DNA from: Prevotella sp. UBA746
GTDB taxonomy: Bacteria > Bacteroidota > Bacteroidia > Bacteroidales > Bacteroidaceae
Direction: 5' to 3'
NCBI GenBank assembly: GCA_002298545.1
Contig: DBKQ01000109.1
Coordinates: 20,060 to 60,213, forward strand
Length of the DNA: 40,154 bases
A model generated the notes under the pieces. That model ran no database searches and had not been told where the DNA came from. It saw nothing but the letters and a program-made list of their open reading frames with translations. Position numbers and translations under genes: made by a program. Within the stretch, counting starts at the first letter, position 1, and each line of letters opens with the position of its first letter. This document shows, piece by piece, positions 7,945 to 15,330 of the stretch.

Positions 7945-8028
7945 TTATTTCAAACTTGGAAATAATTATTTCAAACTTGGAAATGATTATTTCAAACTTA
8001 GAAATATTTATTTCAAACTTAGAAATAA
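7945..8028. repeat. Four tandem copies of a 21-bp hairpin repeat
   Basis: Four head-to-tail copies start at 7945, 7966, 7987 and 8008. Each is built as 7+7+7: TTATTTC, a centre AAACTTG (or AAACTTA), then GAAATAA or a close variant. The outer arms are complementary, so each copy can fold. It is non-coding and sits upstream of ychF. Confidence 0.9.
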
Positions 8029-8449
8029 CTTTTTTATCGCAAACAGGAACATGCCTTCTGCTGTTTAGTCAACAAAGTCTTAACCTTATAATTATAATAT
8101 GTATGCAAGCGGCATTTAATACTATAAATAACATAGGTATAGAGTAATAGCCTCGTCAACATGAAATGCTAATAAAAAGCAAAATCAATTTTCCTTTGCT
8201 AAATATCAAAGTAAAATGACAGGCTTCTTATTCCATATAATCCAAAGAAAGTTTTATGCCTTTCATTATAAATAAAATCATGGTTATCTGAGAGTTTTTT
8301 CATTTTATCAGTCTTTAATAAAGTATTTTACAAATAAAATGAGTAATTTCGCACACTGAAAACGTTTCTGCATCAAATCCAACCGAATTATGGTGCAGAA
8401 GGTAATGCTATTTGACAATAATAAAAGAATAAAATATAAAGACAAAGAC

Positions 8450-9550
8450 ATGGCACTAAAATGTGGTATCGTGGGACTCCCAAACGTGGGAAAGTCCACT
8501 CTTTTCAACTGCCTTTCGAGCGCAAAGGCACAGGCTGCAAACTTTCCTTTCTGTACGATAGAACCTAACGTGGGCGTGATTACCGTGCCCGACGAGCGAC
8601 TCACCAAGCTTGCCGAGATTGTACACCCGGGACGCATCGTGCCGGCAACATGCGAGATTGTAGACATCGCCGGACTCGTGAAGGGCGCCAGCAAGGGCGA
8701 GGGACTGGGAAACAAATTCCTCGGCAACATCCGTGAGACTGACGCCATCATCCATGTGCTCCGCTGTTTCGACGACGACAACATCACTCACGTGGACGGA
8801 ACCATCGACCCGGTGCGCGACAAGGAGATTATCGACACGGAGCTGCAGCTGAAAGACCTTGAGACTATCGAGGGCAGACTCTCTAAGCAGCAGAAGGTGG
8901 CACAGGCAGGCAACAAGGACGCAAAGATTGAAGTAGCGGTTCTTGAAGCTTATAAAGAGGTATTGGAACAGGGCAAGAACGCACGCACCGTGGAGTTCGA
9001 CTCAAAGGAGGAGCAGGAGGCTGCCCGCAACCTGTTCCTGCTCACTGCAAAGCCTGTGCTCTACGTTTGCAACGTGGATGAGGCTTCTGCCAAGAGCGGC
9101 AACGACTACTCCCGTCGCATCGAGGAGATTGCCAAGGAGGAGGGCGCAGAGACTCTCGTAATCGCAGGTAAGACAGAAGAGGACATTGCCAGTCTGGAGA
9201 CTTACGAGGACAAGCAGATGTTTCTCGACGAACTGGGACTGGAGGAAAGTGGCGTGAACCGACTCATCAAGAAGGCTTACTCGCTCCTTAACCTCGAAAC
9301 ATTCATCACCGCCGGAGAGATGGAGGTGAAGGCATGGACTTACCACAAGGGATGGAAGGCTCCACAGTGTGCCGGCGTTATCCACACCGACTTCGAGAAG
9401 GGCTTTATCCGTGCAGAAGTTATCAAATACGACGATTATATCAAGTATGGCTCAGAGGCAGCCGTGCGCGAAGCCGGAAAGCTCGGCATCGAGGGTAAAG
9501 ACTATGTGGTGCAGGACGGCGACATCATGCACTTCAGATTTAATGTATAA
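8450..9550 (+). CDS. ychF: Ribosome-associated GTPase/ATPase YchF (OLA1 family)
   Basis: YchF is a universally conserved P-loop NTPase of the Obg group that prefers ATP, binds ribosomes and affects stress responses. The 366-residue product (E. coli 363) has the G1 motif GLPNVGKST, the switch region NFPFCTIEPNVG, DIAGLVKGASKGEGLG (G3), YVCNVDE in the G4 position, and the C-terminal TGS domain ending KDYVVQDGDIMHFRFNV. The ATG at 8450 is chosen because the protein then begins MALKCGIVGLPN as in homologues. An in-frame ATG at 8390 would add 20 residues unlike the family. The upstream region is a long AT-rich gap with a weak -7 candidate. The sequence just after the stop is a GGATTA-type repeat. 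Confidence 0.96.
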   Translation: MALKCGIVGLPNVGKSTLFNCLSSAKAQAANFPFCTIEPNVGVITVPDERLTKLAEIVHPGRIVPATCEIVDIAGLVKGASKGEGLGNKFLGNIRETDAIIHVLRCFDDDNITHVDGTIDPVRDKEIIDTELQLKDLETIEGRLSKQQKVAQAGNKDAKIEVAVLEAYKEVLEQGKNARTVEFDSKEEQEAARNLFLLTAKPVLYVCNVDEASAKSGNDYSRRIEEIAKEEGAETLVIAGKTEEDIASLETYEDKQMFLDELGLEESGVNRLIKKAYSLLNLETFITAGEMEVKAWTYHKGWKAPQCAGVIHTDFEKGFIRAEVIKYDDYIKYGSEAAVREAGKLGIEGKDYVVQDGDIMHFRFNV

Positions 9551-9560
9551 TTTGGATGAG

Positions 9561-9583
9561 GGATTAGAGAATAAGGATTAGAG
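9561..9583 (+). repeat. 23-bp copy of a dispersed GGATTA-type repeat
   Basis: It is identical over 23 bases to the minus strand of 3039-3061 and begins 10 bp after the ychF stop. It forms the left flank of the four-helix-bundle gene, whose right flank (9974-10044) carries related repeats in the opposite orientation. Confidence 0.75.
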
Positions 9584-9604
9584 TTTAATACTTGAGGAAA
9601 AATT

Positions 9605-9979
9605 ATGGAGAAGTTCTATTTTAGGAAACTTGATGTCTATCAAAATGCAAAACGACTGGTGGTAGACATATATGGAATTCTTGATAAATTTCCTTCTGAC
9701 GAAAAGTATGCTCTATGTAGTCAGATTAAAAGAGCAACAACTTCTATTCCTATCAATATAGCCGAGGGCTTTGGCAGATTTTCTTCAAAGGAAAAAGTTC
9801 ATTTCATGGAAATAGCCTATGGGTCTCTTACGGAGACTTTATGTGAATTGGAACTTGCCGTAGCTCTTGGATATATTAATGAAAAAGAATATGACATTAT
9901 AGAGGAACATATAATAATTGTTGCCAAACAACTATCAAAACTACGTTCTTCAATAATAAAAAATGCCAATAATCCCTAA
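9605..9979 (+). CDS. Four-helix bundle protein, S23/23S-rRNA-IVP family
   Basis: A 124-residue protein of the four-helix-bundle family that includes the S23 proteins encoded in intervening sequences of some 23S rRNA genes. The family signature is visible: FRKLDVYQNAKRLV near the N-terminus, LCSQIKRATTSIPINIAEGF at about 38-57, then GSLTETLCELELAVALGYI. The function is unknown; homologues form homopentamers. The gene is visibly more AT-rich than ychF and lgt on either side and lies between them as an insertion-like unit. GGATTA-type repeats flank it in inverted orientation (9561-9583 and 9974-10044), and the right array overlaps its stop codon. This looks like an acquired cassette. The ribosome site is weak (GAGGAAAAATT before the ATG). 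Confidence 0.85.
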   Translation: MEKFYFRKLDVYQNAKRLVVDIYGILDKFPSDEKYALCSQIKRATTSIPINIAEGFGRFSSKEKVHFMEIAYGSLTETLCELELAVALGYINEKEYDIIEEHIIIVAKQLSKLRSSIIKNANNP

Positions 9980-10044
9980 TCCCTACTCCATCACCCCTAA
10001 TCCCTACTCCATCACCCCTAATCCCTACTCCATCACCCCTAATC
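9974..10044 (-). repeat. 21-bp tandem repeats containing CCCTAATCC
   Basis: Three full copies start at 9974, 9995 and 10016, with a partial copy at 10037. The unit begins CCCTAATCCCTACTCC and ends ATCAC. On the minus strand it reads as GGGATTAGGG, linking it to the heptad arrays at 15170 and 16340. It overlaps the stop codon of the four-helix-bundle gene and ends 6 bp before the lgt start, so it occupies the lgt ribosome-site region. Confidence 0.88.
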
Positions 10045-10050
10045 AAAAAT

Positions 10051-10878
10051 ATGATACACTGGAATCCAAACATCGAAGCATTCCATCTCGGACCAATATC
10101 CATGCGCTGGTATGCACTGTGCTGGCTTATCGGACTGCTGTCGGCTTATTTCATCGTGAGGAAACTCTACAAACAGCAGAAGATAAAAGACGAATTGTTC
10201 GATCCGCTCTTTATCTACTGCTTCGTCGGCATTCTCATCGGAGCACGACTGGGACACTGTCTCTTCTATGAACCCGACTACTTCCTCTCCTCGGGCAAAC
10301 ACATCATCGAGATGCTGCTCCCCATCCGCTTCCTTGAATACGGCGGATGGAAATTTACAGGCTATGCCGGACTGGCAAGCCACGGTGGAACACTGGGACT
10401 TATAATAGCCCTCTTCCTGTATGTAAGGCGCACAAAGCTCCCCATCTGGCAGGTGCTCGACAATATCGCCATCGCCACCCCCGTCACGGCATGCTTCATC
10501 CGACTGGGCAATCTGATGAACTCCGAGATTATCGGCAGAGTAACCGATGTGCCGTGGGCTTTCGTCTTCGAACAGGTGGACATGCAGCCGCGCCACCCCG
10601 GGCAACTCTATGAGGCTATCGCCTATGCCCTGCTTTTCTTCGTCGGCTGGTATCTCTACCGTCGCAATCCGCAGAAAGTAGGCACGGGATTCTTCTTCGG
10701 ACTCTGTCTGACGTATATCTTCACCGCCCGCTTCTTCATAGAATACACCAAGGAAGTGCAGGAGGCATTCGAAGCCTCTCTCCCACTCGACATGGGGCAA
10801 CTGCTCTCCATACCGTTCATAATCCTTGGCATCCTCTGCATGAAGGGCGGAAAGTGGATGCATGCGGGAAAAGCATAA
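10051..10878 (+). CDS. lgt: Prolipoprotein diacylglyceryl transferase
   Basis: Lgt transfers diacylglycerol from phosphatidylglycerol to the lipobox Cys of prolipoproteins in the inner membrane, the first step of lipoprotein maturation. The 275-residue protein has about seven hydrophobic helices. Family landmarks are GAGLASHGG-type sequence (GYAGLASHGGTLG near residue 107), the Lgt signature region RLGNLMNSEIIGR near 151, and QPRHPGQLYEA near 178. The signature reads GNLMNSE where E. coli has GNFINGE, a common variant. At least five gene products in this window carry lipoboxes and would be substrates. The ATG at 10051 directly follows a 21-bp repeat array, and no strong Shine-Dalgarno is visible, as is usual in Bacteroidetes. 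Confidence 0.95.
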   Translation: MIHWNPNIEAFHLGPISMRWYALCWLIGLLSAYFIVRKLYKQQKIKDELFDPLFIYCFVGILIGARLGHCLFYEPDYFLSSGKHIIEMLLPIRFLEYGGWKFTGYAGLASHGGTLGLIIALFLYVRRTKLPIWQVLDNIAIATPVTACFIRLGNLMNSEIIGRVTDVPWAFVFEQVDMQPRHPGQLYEAIAYALLFFVGWYLYRRNPQKVGTGFFFGLCLTYIFTARFFIEYTKEVQEAFEASLPLDMGQLLSIPFIILGILCMKGGKWMHAGKA

Positions 10879-10894
10879 AGGAAAGGAGAAAGTT

Positions 10895-11680
10895 ATGAAA
10901 TTCAAATCAATCATTACATGCGTCATGGCAGTAATTGCCGTGGCATCGTGCAGCGAAAGCAAGGCTACAGCAGGAGAGACAATCACTGTAGACTCGGTGA
11001 AGTATGAAAAGAATGACAAAGCCGTAGAGGTGTCAATAATAGCCGACTACCCTACCCTCGCATCGGCAAATCTTAAAACGGCAATATCCGAATATATCAG
11101 CGAGCAGCTCGGCGGCACATATATGGGCAGTCTTGAGAACGGCGACTCCATAGTGGCGTTCTACGGCAAGGCAAAACACGACTCTCTCTTGAAGGAACAC
11201 GAGGAATGTGGAATACCTGCAGCTTTCTGCAGCATGTCGTCTGTAAGAAAGGCGTATGAAACAGAGAACTACATTACTTATACCACCGAAGACTACGAGT
11301 ATTTGGGCGGTGCCCACGGCTCCACTACCCTATCCGGCATCACCTTCCGCAAGACAGACGGCAGACGCTTCGGCTATGAGATGCTCAGGAACACGGAAAG
11401 CGACACCTTCCATGCTTTGCTCAGAGATGGAGTGAAGGAGTATTTCGGCGAACAGGGAATGAACGGCAATCTGAAAGACGTGCTGATGGGCGTAGACAAC
11501 GTGGACTATATGCCACTGCCTGTTACAGAGCCGTATCTTACTGACAAGGGTATGATGTTCGTTTACCAGCAGTATGAAATAGCACCGTATGCTGCCGGAA
11601 TGCCATCGTTTGTCATACCGTTTGAAAAGATAAAGCCTTATCTCACCGCTACAGTATTGAAGATGATAAACCGTCAGTGA
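10895..11680 (+). CDS. DUF3298/DUF4163 (RsiV-like) domain lipoprotein
   Basis: A 261-residue predicted lipoprotein (lipobox AVASC, Cys19) of the type with an N-terminal DUF4163-like and C-terminal DUF3298 domain, related to the extracellular part of RsiV. The conserved GGAHG motif appears in YLGGAHGSTTLSGITF. The C-terminal DUF3298 core is MMFVYQQYEIAPYAAGM and ends FVIPFEKIKPYL. In RsiV this fold binds lysozyme; in free-standing lipoproteins the role is unknown. I start at 10895 because MKFKSIITCVMAVIAVASC is a proper signal peptide and GGAGAAAG precedes it. An in-frame ATG at 10862, inside the lgt end, would give a charged non-signal N-terminus. It is probably translated with lgt. Confidence 0.82.
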   Translation: MKFKSIITCVMAVIAVASCSESKATAGETITVDSVKYEKNDKAVEVSIIADYPTLASANLKTAISEYISEQLGGTYMGSLENGDSIVAFYGKAKHDSLLKEHEECGIPAAFCSMSSVRKAYETENYITYTTEDYEYLGGAHGSTTLSGITFRKTDGRRFGYEMLRNTESDTFHALLRDGVKEYFGEQGMNGNLKDVLMGVDNVDYMPLPVTEPYLTDKGMMFVYQQYEIAPYAAGMPSFVIPFEKIKPYLTATVLKMINRQ

Positions 11681-11728
11681 GAATTATGCTTAAACTATAG
11701 GCATTTGGATTACAAAAAATATATGTAT

Positions 11729-11764
11729 AGGGCAAACATCATTTACAGGTGTTTGCCTTTTTTT
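11729..11764 (+). terminator. Rho-independent terminator after lipoprotein gene
   Basis: GGCAAACA (11731-11738) pairs with TGTTTGCC (11750-11757), followed by a run of seven T. It separates the lgt unit from mutS. Confidence 0.85.
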
Positions 11765-11840
11765 ATGACACACTCCCCTATCCTATCCCTTCAGAATTCC
11801 ATTTAAAAGCTTTCAATCCAACAAGATTTCCGTCTTTCTT

Positions 11841-11871
11841 TTTGCCGTTTCCCTTTAATACTGTAATTTTG
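11841..11871 (+). promoter_or_regulatory. mutS promoter (-33 TTTG, -7 TAATTTTG)
   Basis: TTTG at 11841-11844 and TAATTTTG at 11864-11871 are 19 bp apart, a good match to the Bacteroidetes sigma-ABfr promoter. Transcription would start near 11877 with a leader of about 95 nt. Confidence 0.65.
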
Positions 11872-11971
11872 CAAATTGCCCGAGTATCGTTCAGTCAATA
11901 TTTGATTGACCTGTATTCATATAAAGGCATAACAAAAGAAAATAAAGAACTATAGTTTTCACAGACGATAT

Positions 11972-14596
11972 ATGGCAAAAACTGAAAAGGGACTGACGCC
12001 GATGATGCAGCAGTTCTTCTCCTTGAAGGCTAAACACCCCGATGCGCTGCTGCTTTTCCGCTGCGGCGATTTCTACGAAACGTATTGCGACGATGCCGTA
12101 GATGCAAGCCGCATCCTCGGAATTACACTAACTAAGAGAAACAACTCCGGAAACAAACCATCTACCGAGATGGCGGGATTTCCGCATCATGCCCTCGACA
12201 CTTATTTGCCAAAGCTCATCCGAGCCGGAAGAAGAGTTGCCATCTGCGACCAGCTCGAAGACCCGAAGCTGACAAAGAAGCTCGTGAAGCGCGGCATTAC
12301 GGAACTCGTTACGCCGGGTGTGGCAATGACCGACAACGTGCTGAACTATAAGGAGAACAACTTCCTTGCTGCCGTGCATTTCGGCAAGGGGGCATGTGGA
12401 GTGGCATTCCTTGATATATCTACTGGAGAGTTCCTTACCACCGAGGGACCTTACGACTATATTCAGAAACTGATAGCCAATTTCCAGCCAAAGGAGGTGC
12501 TGTTTGAAAGAGGAAAGAAAGCCGACTTCGAGCGCTTCTTCGGCAGTAAGCATTGCGTGTTTGAACTCGACGAATGGGTGTTCAACGAGCAGACGGCGCG
12601 ACAGAAACTACTAAAGCATTTCAGTGTGAAGAATCTGAAAGGCTTTGGTGTGGAACATCTGAAAAACGGTATTGTGGCAAGTGGTGCCATTCTGCAATAC
12701 CTTGAAATTACGCAACATACACAGATTAGCCATATAACGTCGCTGTCGAGAATTGACGAGGAGCGCTACGTGCGCCTCGACAACTTTACCATACGCTCCC
12801 TGGAACTCACTCAGTCGATGCAGGAGGGCGGCAGCTCGCTTATCGACGTTATCGACCGCACCAGCACTCCGATGGGAGCGAGAATGCTCAACCGCTGGGT
12901 TCGCTTTCCGTTGCGCAATGCAAAGGAGATAGACAAACGGCTCGATGTAGTGGAGGAATTCTTCAAGGATACGGAATTCCGACAGACAATCGACGAGAAT
13001 CTTGATGGAGTGGGCGACTTGGAGCGTATCACGGCTAAGGTTGCCACGGGCAGGGTGACGCCGCGCGAAATGGTACAGCTGAAGAATGCCCTGCGTGCCA
13101 TGCAACCTATAAAGGAGGCTTGCGCCGGGAGCGAAAACCAATCGCTCGTAATCCTCTCCGAAAAGATTGATGCCTGTAAGGAACTCAGCGACCGTATCGA
13201 AATGGAGATAGAGCCAGACCCGCCACAGCTCGTAAACAAGGGACACGTGATTCGCAGCGGTGTGAGCGAGGAGCTCGACCAAACGCGCGAGATAGCATAC
13301 CACGGCAAGGACTACTTGCTGAAGATTCAGGAGCGAGAGACGGAACAGACAGGTATCAGCAGTCTGAAGATAGGATACAACAACGTATTCGGGTATTATC
13401 TTGAAGTAAGGAATGTGCATAAAGACAAGGTGCCGGAGACGTGGATCAGGAAGCAGACACTTGCCAGTGCGGAACGCTATATCACGGAGGAACTGAAACA
13501 ATATGAGGAGCAGATTCTCGGTGCCGAAGACAAGATACTGCAACTCGAAAGTCAATTGTACACGCAGCTCGTGCAGTCGTCGCAGCATTTTATCCACACC
13601 ATACAGACTGATGCGCATATCATCGCACAGCTCGACTGCCTGCTGTCGTTTGCCAAGGCTGCCGAAGAGCACCGTTATGTGCGCCCGCAGATTCTGCAGA
13701 ACGACATTGTGCTCGACATCCGTCAGGGGCGCCACCCCGTAATTGAGACGCAGATGCCGGTAGGAGAGAAGTATGTGCCAAACGACATATATCTCGACGA
13801 CAAGAAACAGCAGATTATGATTATTACCGGACCGAACATGGCGGGTAAGTCTGCTTTGCTCCGCCAGACGGCACTTATCACGCTCATGGCACAGATAGGC
13901 TGCTACGTGCCGGCAGAGAGTGCAAAAATCGGTATCGTTGACAAAATCTTCACCCGTGTAGGTGCCAGCGACAATATCTCCATGGGCGAGTCTACGTTTA
14001 TGGTGGAGATGACCGAAGCCTCGAATATTCTGAATAATGTAACGCCGCGCTCCCTTGTGCTCTTCGACGAGCTGGGTCGAGGCACGAGCACCTACGACGG
14101 TATATCCATAGCATGGGCAATCGTGGAATACCTTCACGAGCAGCCTAAGGCAGCCGCCCGCACGCTCTTTGCCACTCATTATCATGAGCTTAACGAGATG
14201 GAGAAGAATTTCGACAGGATAAAGAACTACAACGTCAGCGTGAAGGAGGTGAACGGCAAGGTTATCTTCTTGCGTAAACTCGAAAAGGGTGGTTCTGAAC
14301 ATTCCTTCGGTATACATGTGGCGCAGATTGCCGGAATGCCTAAGAGCATTATCAACAGGGCAAACGTAATACTGAAACAGCTTGAGGCAGACAACAGTGG
14401 AGTGGGGAGTGCCGGTAAGGCTCTTGAGAATCTTGATTCGGCATCTAACGGCGAACAGTTGAGTTTCTTCCAGCTCGACGACCCGGTGCTTTGTCAGGTT
14501 CGCGACGAGATTCTCAATCTCGACATCAACAATCTTACTCCGATGGAGGCTCTGAACAAGCTGAACGACATCAAGGGAATTGTAGGAGGAAAGTAA
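11972..14596 (+). CDS. mutS: DNA mismatch repair protein MutS
   Basis: MutS recognises mismatches and small loops and, with MutL, starts mismatch repair. The 874-residue protein has the mismatch-binding Phe-X-Glu as Phe34-Tyr-Glu36 in CGDFYETYCDDA, connector and core/lever domains in the middle, and a C-terminal ABC-type ATPase with Walker A GPNMAGKSALLRQ near residue 620, Walker B SLVLFDELGRGTSTYDG near 695, and TLFATHYHEL. The Walker A region reads NMAGKS where E. coli has NMGGKS, a common Bacteroidetes form. The C-terminal LDINNLTPMEALNKLNDIK segment matches the MutS tail. It has its own promoter and is probably monocistronic or leads into the GNAT gene. Length and motifs make this MutS1 rather than MutS2. 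Confidence 0.97.
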   Translation: MAKTEKGLTPMMQQFFSLKAKHPDALLLFRCGDFYETYCDDAVDASRILGITLTKRNNSGNKPSTEMAGFPHHALDTYLPKLIRAGRRVAICDQLEDPKLTKKLVKRGITELVTPGVAMTDNVLNYKENNFLAAVHFGKGACGVAFLDISTGEFLTTEGPYDYIQKLIANFQPKEVLFERGKKADFERFFGSKHCVFELDEWVFNEQTARQKLLKHFSVKNLKGFGVEHLKNGIVASGAILQYLEITQHTQISHITSLSRIDEERYVRLDNFTIRSLELTQSMQEGGSSLIDVIDRTSTPMGARMLNRWVRFPLRNAKEIDKRLDVVEEFFKDTEFRQTIDENLDGVGDLERITAKVATGRVTPREMVQLKNALRAMQPIKEACAGSENQSLVILSEKIDACKELSDRIEMEIEPDPPQLVNKGHVIRSGVSEELDQTREIAYHGKDYLLKIQERETEQTGISSLKIGYNNVFGYYLEVRNVHKDKVPETWIRKQTLASAERYITEELKQYEEQILGAEDKILQLESQLYTQLVQSSQHFIHTIQTDAHIIAQLDCLLSFAKAAEEHRYVRPQILQNDIVLDIRQGRHPVIETQMPVGEKYVPNDIYLDDKKQQIMIITGPNMAGKSALLRQTALITLMAQIGCYVPAESAKIGIVDKIFTRVGASDNISMGESTFMVEMTEASNILNNVTPRSLVLFDELGRGTSTYDGISIAWAIVEYLHEQPKAAARTLFATHYHELNEMEKNFDRIKNYNVSVKEVNGKVIFLRKLEKGGSEHSFGIHVAQIAGMPKSIINRANVILKQLEADNSGVGSAGKALENLDSASNGEQLSFFQLDDPVLCQVRDEILNLDINNLTPMEALNKLNDIKGIVGGK

Positions 14597-14659
14597 AAAT
14601 GTTATAAAAACATGCTTGTCCTATAAGTCTTATAAGTCATATCATAAAGAGAAAAGCCA

Positions 14660-15169
14660 ATGAACAGCAACATAACACTTCGCCCCGTTGCCTATGGCGA
14701 TGCAGAGGCGATAACACGGATATATAACCACTATGTTACGGAAACCACCGTGAGCTTCGAGACCGAGGCTCTTTCTGTAGATGAGATGTTGCAGCGGATA
14801 AAAGGCATTTCAGCAAAATACCCGTATTTCGTCGTAGAAGAGGAGGGTAGGATAGTGGGCTACTGCTATGTGCATCAGTGGAAGGAGCGTGCGGCATATC
14901 AGCACACTCTTGAAGTGACGATATATCTCGACCCTCAGCATACGGGCAGAGGATTGGGCAGAATGATGATGGATCATCTGCTTGAGGCATGCAGCAGACT
15001 TGCCGGCTGCAAGAACCTTATCGCCTGTATAACGGAGGAGAATGCCGCCAGTCTTGCATTCCACAAAAGAATGGGCTTCGAGAAAGTTTCACATTTTAAA
15101 AAGGTGGGCTATAAGTTCGGCAGATGGCTGGATGTCGTGGATATGGAAGTGGAGTTGGATGAGAGATGA
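14660..15169 (+). CDS. GNAT N-acetyltransferase, phosphinothricin/amino-acid type
   Basis: A 169-residue acetyl-CoA-dependent acetyltransferase resembling the Pat/YncA (MnaT, MddA) group, which acetylates small amino-acid-like amines such as methionine sulfoximine, phosphinothricin or methionine. The family pattern is clear: ITLRPVAYGDAEAITRIYNH at the start, VSFETEALSVDEM, the acetyl-CoA loop QHTGRGLGRMMM, then AFHKRMGFEKV and YKFGRWLDVVDMEVEL. The substrate cannot be set from sequence; a detoxification or amino-acid acetylation role is likely. The stop codon (15167-15169) is directly followed by the GGG of a heptad repeat array. It could be co-transcribed with mutS (63 bp upstream) or independent. 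Confidence 0.88.
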   Translation: MNSNITLRPVAYGDAEAITRIYNHYVTETTVSFETEALSVDEMLQRIKGISAKYPYFVVEEEGRIVGYCYVHQWKERAAYQHTLEVTIYLDPQHTGRGLGRMMMDHLLEACSRLAGCKNLIACITEENAASLAFHKRMGFEKVSHFKKVGYKFGRWLDVVDMEVELDER

Positions 15170-15315
15170 GGGATTAGGGATTAGGGATTAGGGATTAGGG
15201 ATTAGGGATTATTAGTCTTATTAGTTCTATTAGTCTTATTAGTCTTATTAGTCTTATTTGTCCTATTAGTCTTATTACTCTTATTACTCCCAGCTCTCCC
15301 AGTTCTCCCATAAAA
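15170..15315 (+). repeat. Composite heptad repeat: GGGATTA array plus TCTTATTAG and CTCCCA arrays
   Basis: Six GGG tracts spaced exactly 7 bp apart (15170, 15177, 15184, 15191, 15198, 15205) start at the base after the GNAT stop codon. A run of TCTTATTAG-type 9-mers follows to about 15280, then CTCCCA-type repeats to about 15311, then an A-run before the next gene. The G-rich part fits a four-tract G-quadruplex pattern with 4-nt loops in DNA and in the sense RNA. A shorter relative lies at 16340-16456. Confidence 0.9.
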
Positions 15316-15330
15316 AAAACTAAAGAAAAG

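Larger units (their letters stand above)
7745..8449. other. 705-bp intergenic region
   Basis: This long AT-rich gap holds the OPT-gene terminator (7832-7871) and a four-copy 21-bp repeat (7945-8028). From 8030 to 8440 I see no convincing gene; the short open frames lack ribosome sites and family features. TAATTTCG at 8344-8351 is a one-mismatch -7 box that may drive ychF. Confidence 0.6.

Noticed and set aside
7842..8147. 101-codon ORF across the 21-bp hairpin repeats
   Set aside because: The repeat keeps the frame open (ISNLE repeats); it overlaps the OPT terminator and has no ribosome site or family.
9974..10044. CRISPR array
   Set aside because: Units of 21 bp are directly contiguous with no unique spacers, and no cas genes are in the window. 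The same applies to the arrays at 4087, 7945 and 16340.
9963..10271. Open frame with a periodic NPYSITP protein repeat running through the lgt region
   Set aside because: It is simply the translation of the 21-bp DNA repeat (21 is a multiple of 3, so the frame stays open) and then overlaps lgt out of frame.
12611..14317. 568-codon minus-strand ORF opposite mutS
   Set aside because: Shadow frame produced by codon bias on the coding strand; mutS is unambiguous and complete.
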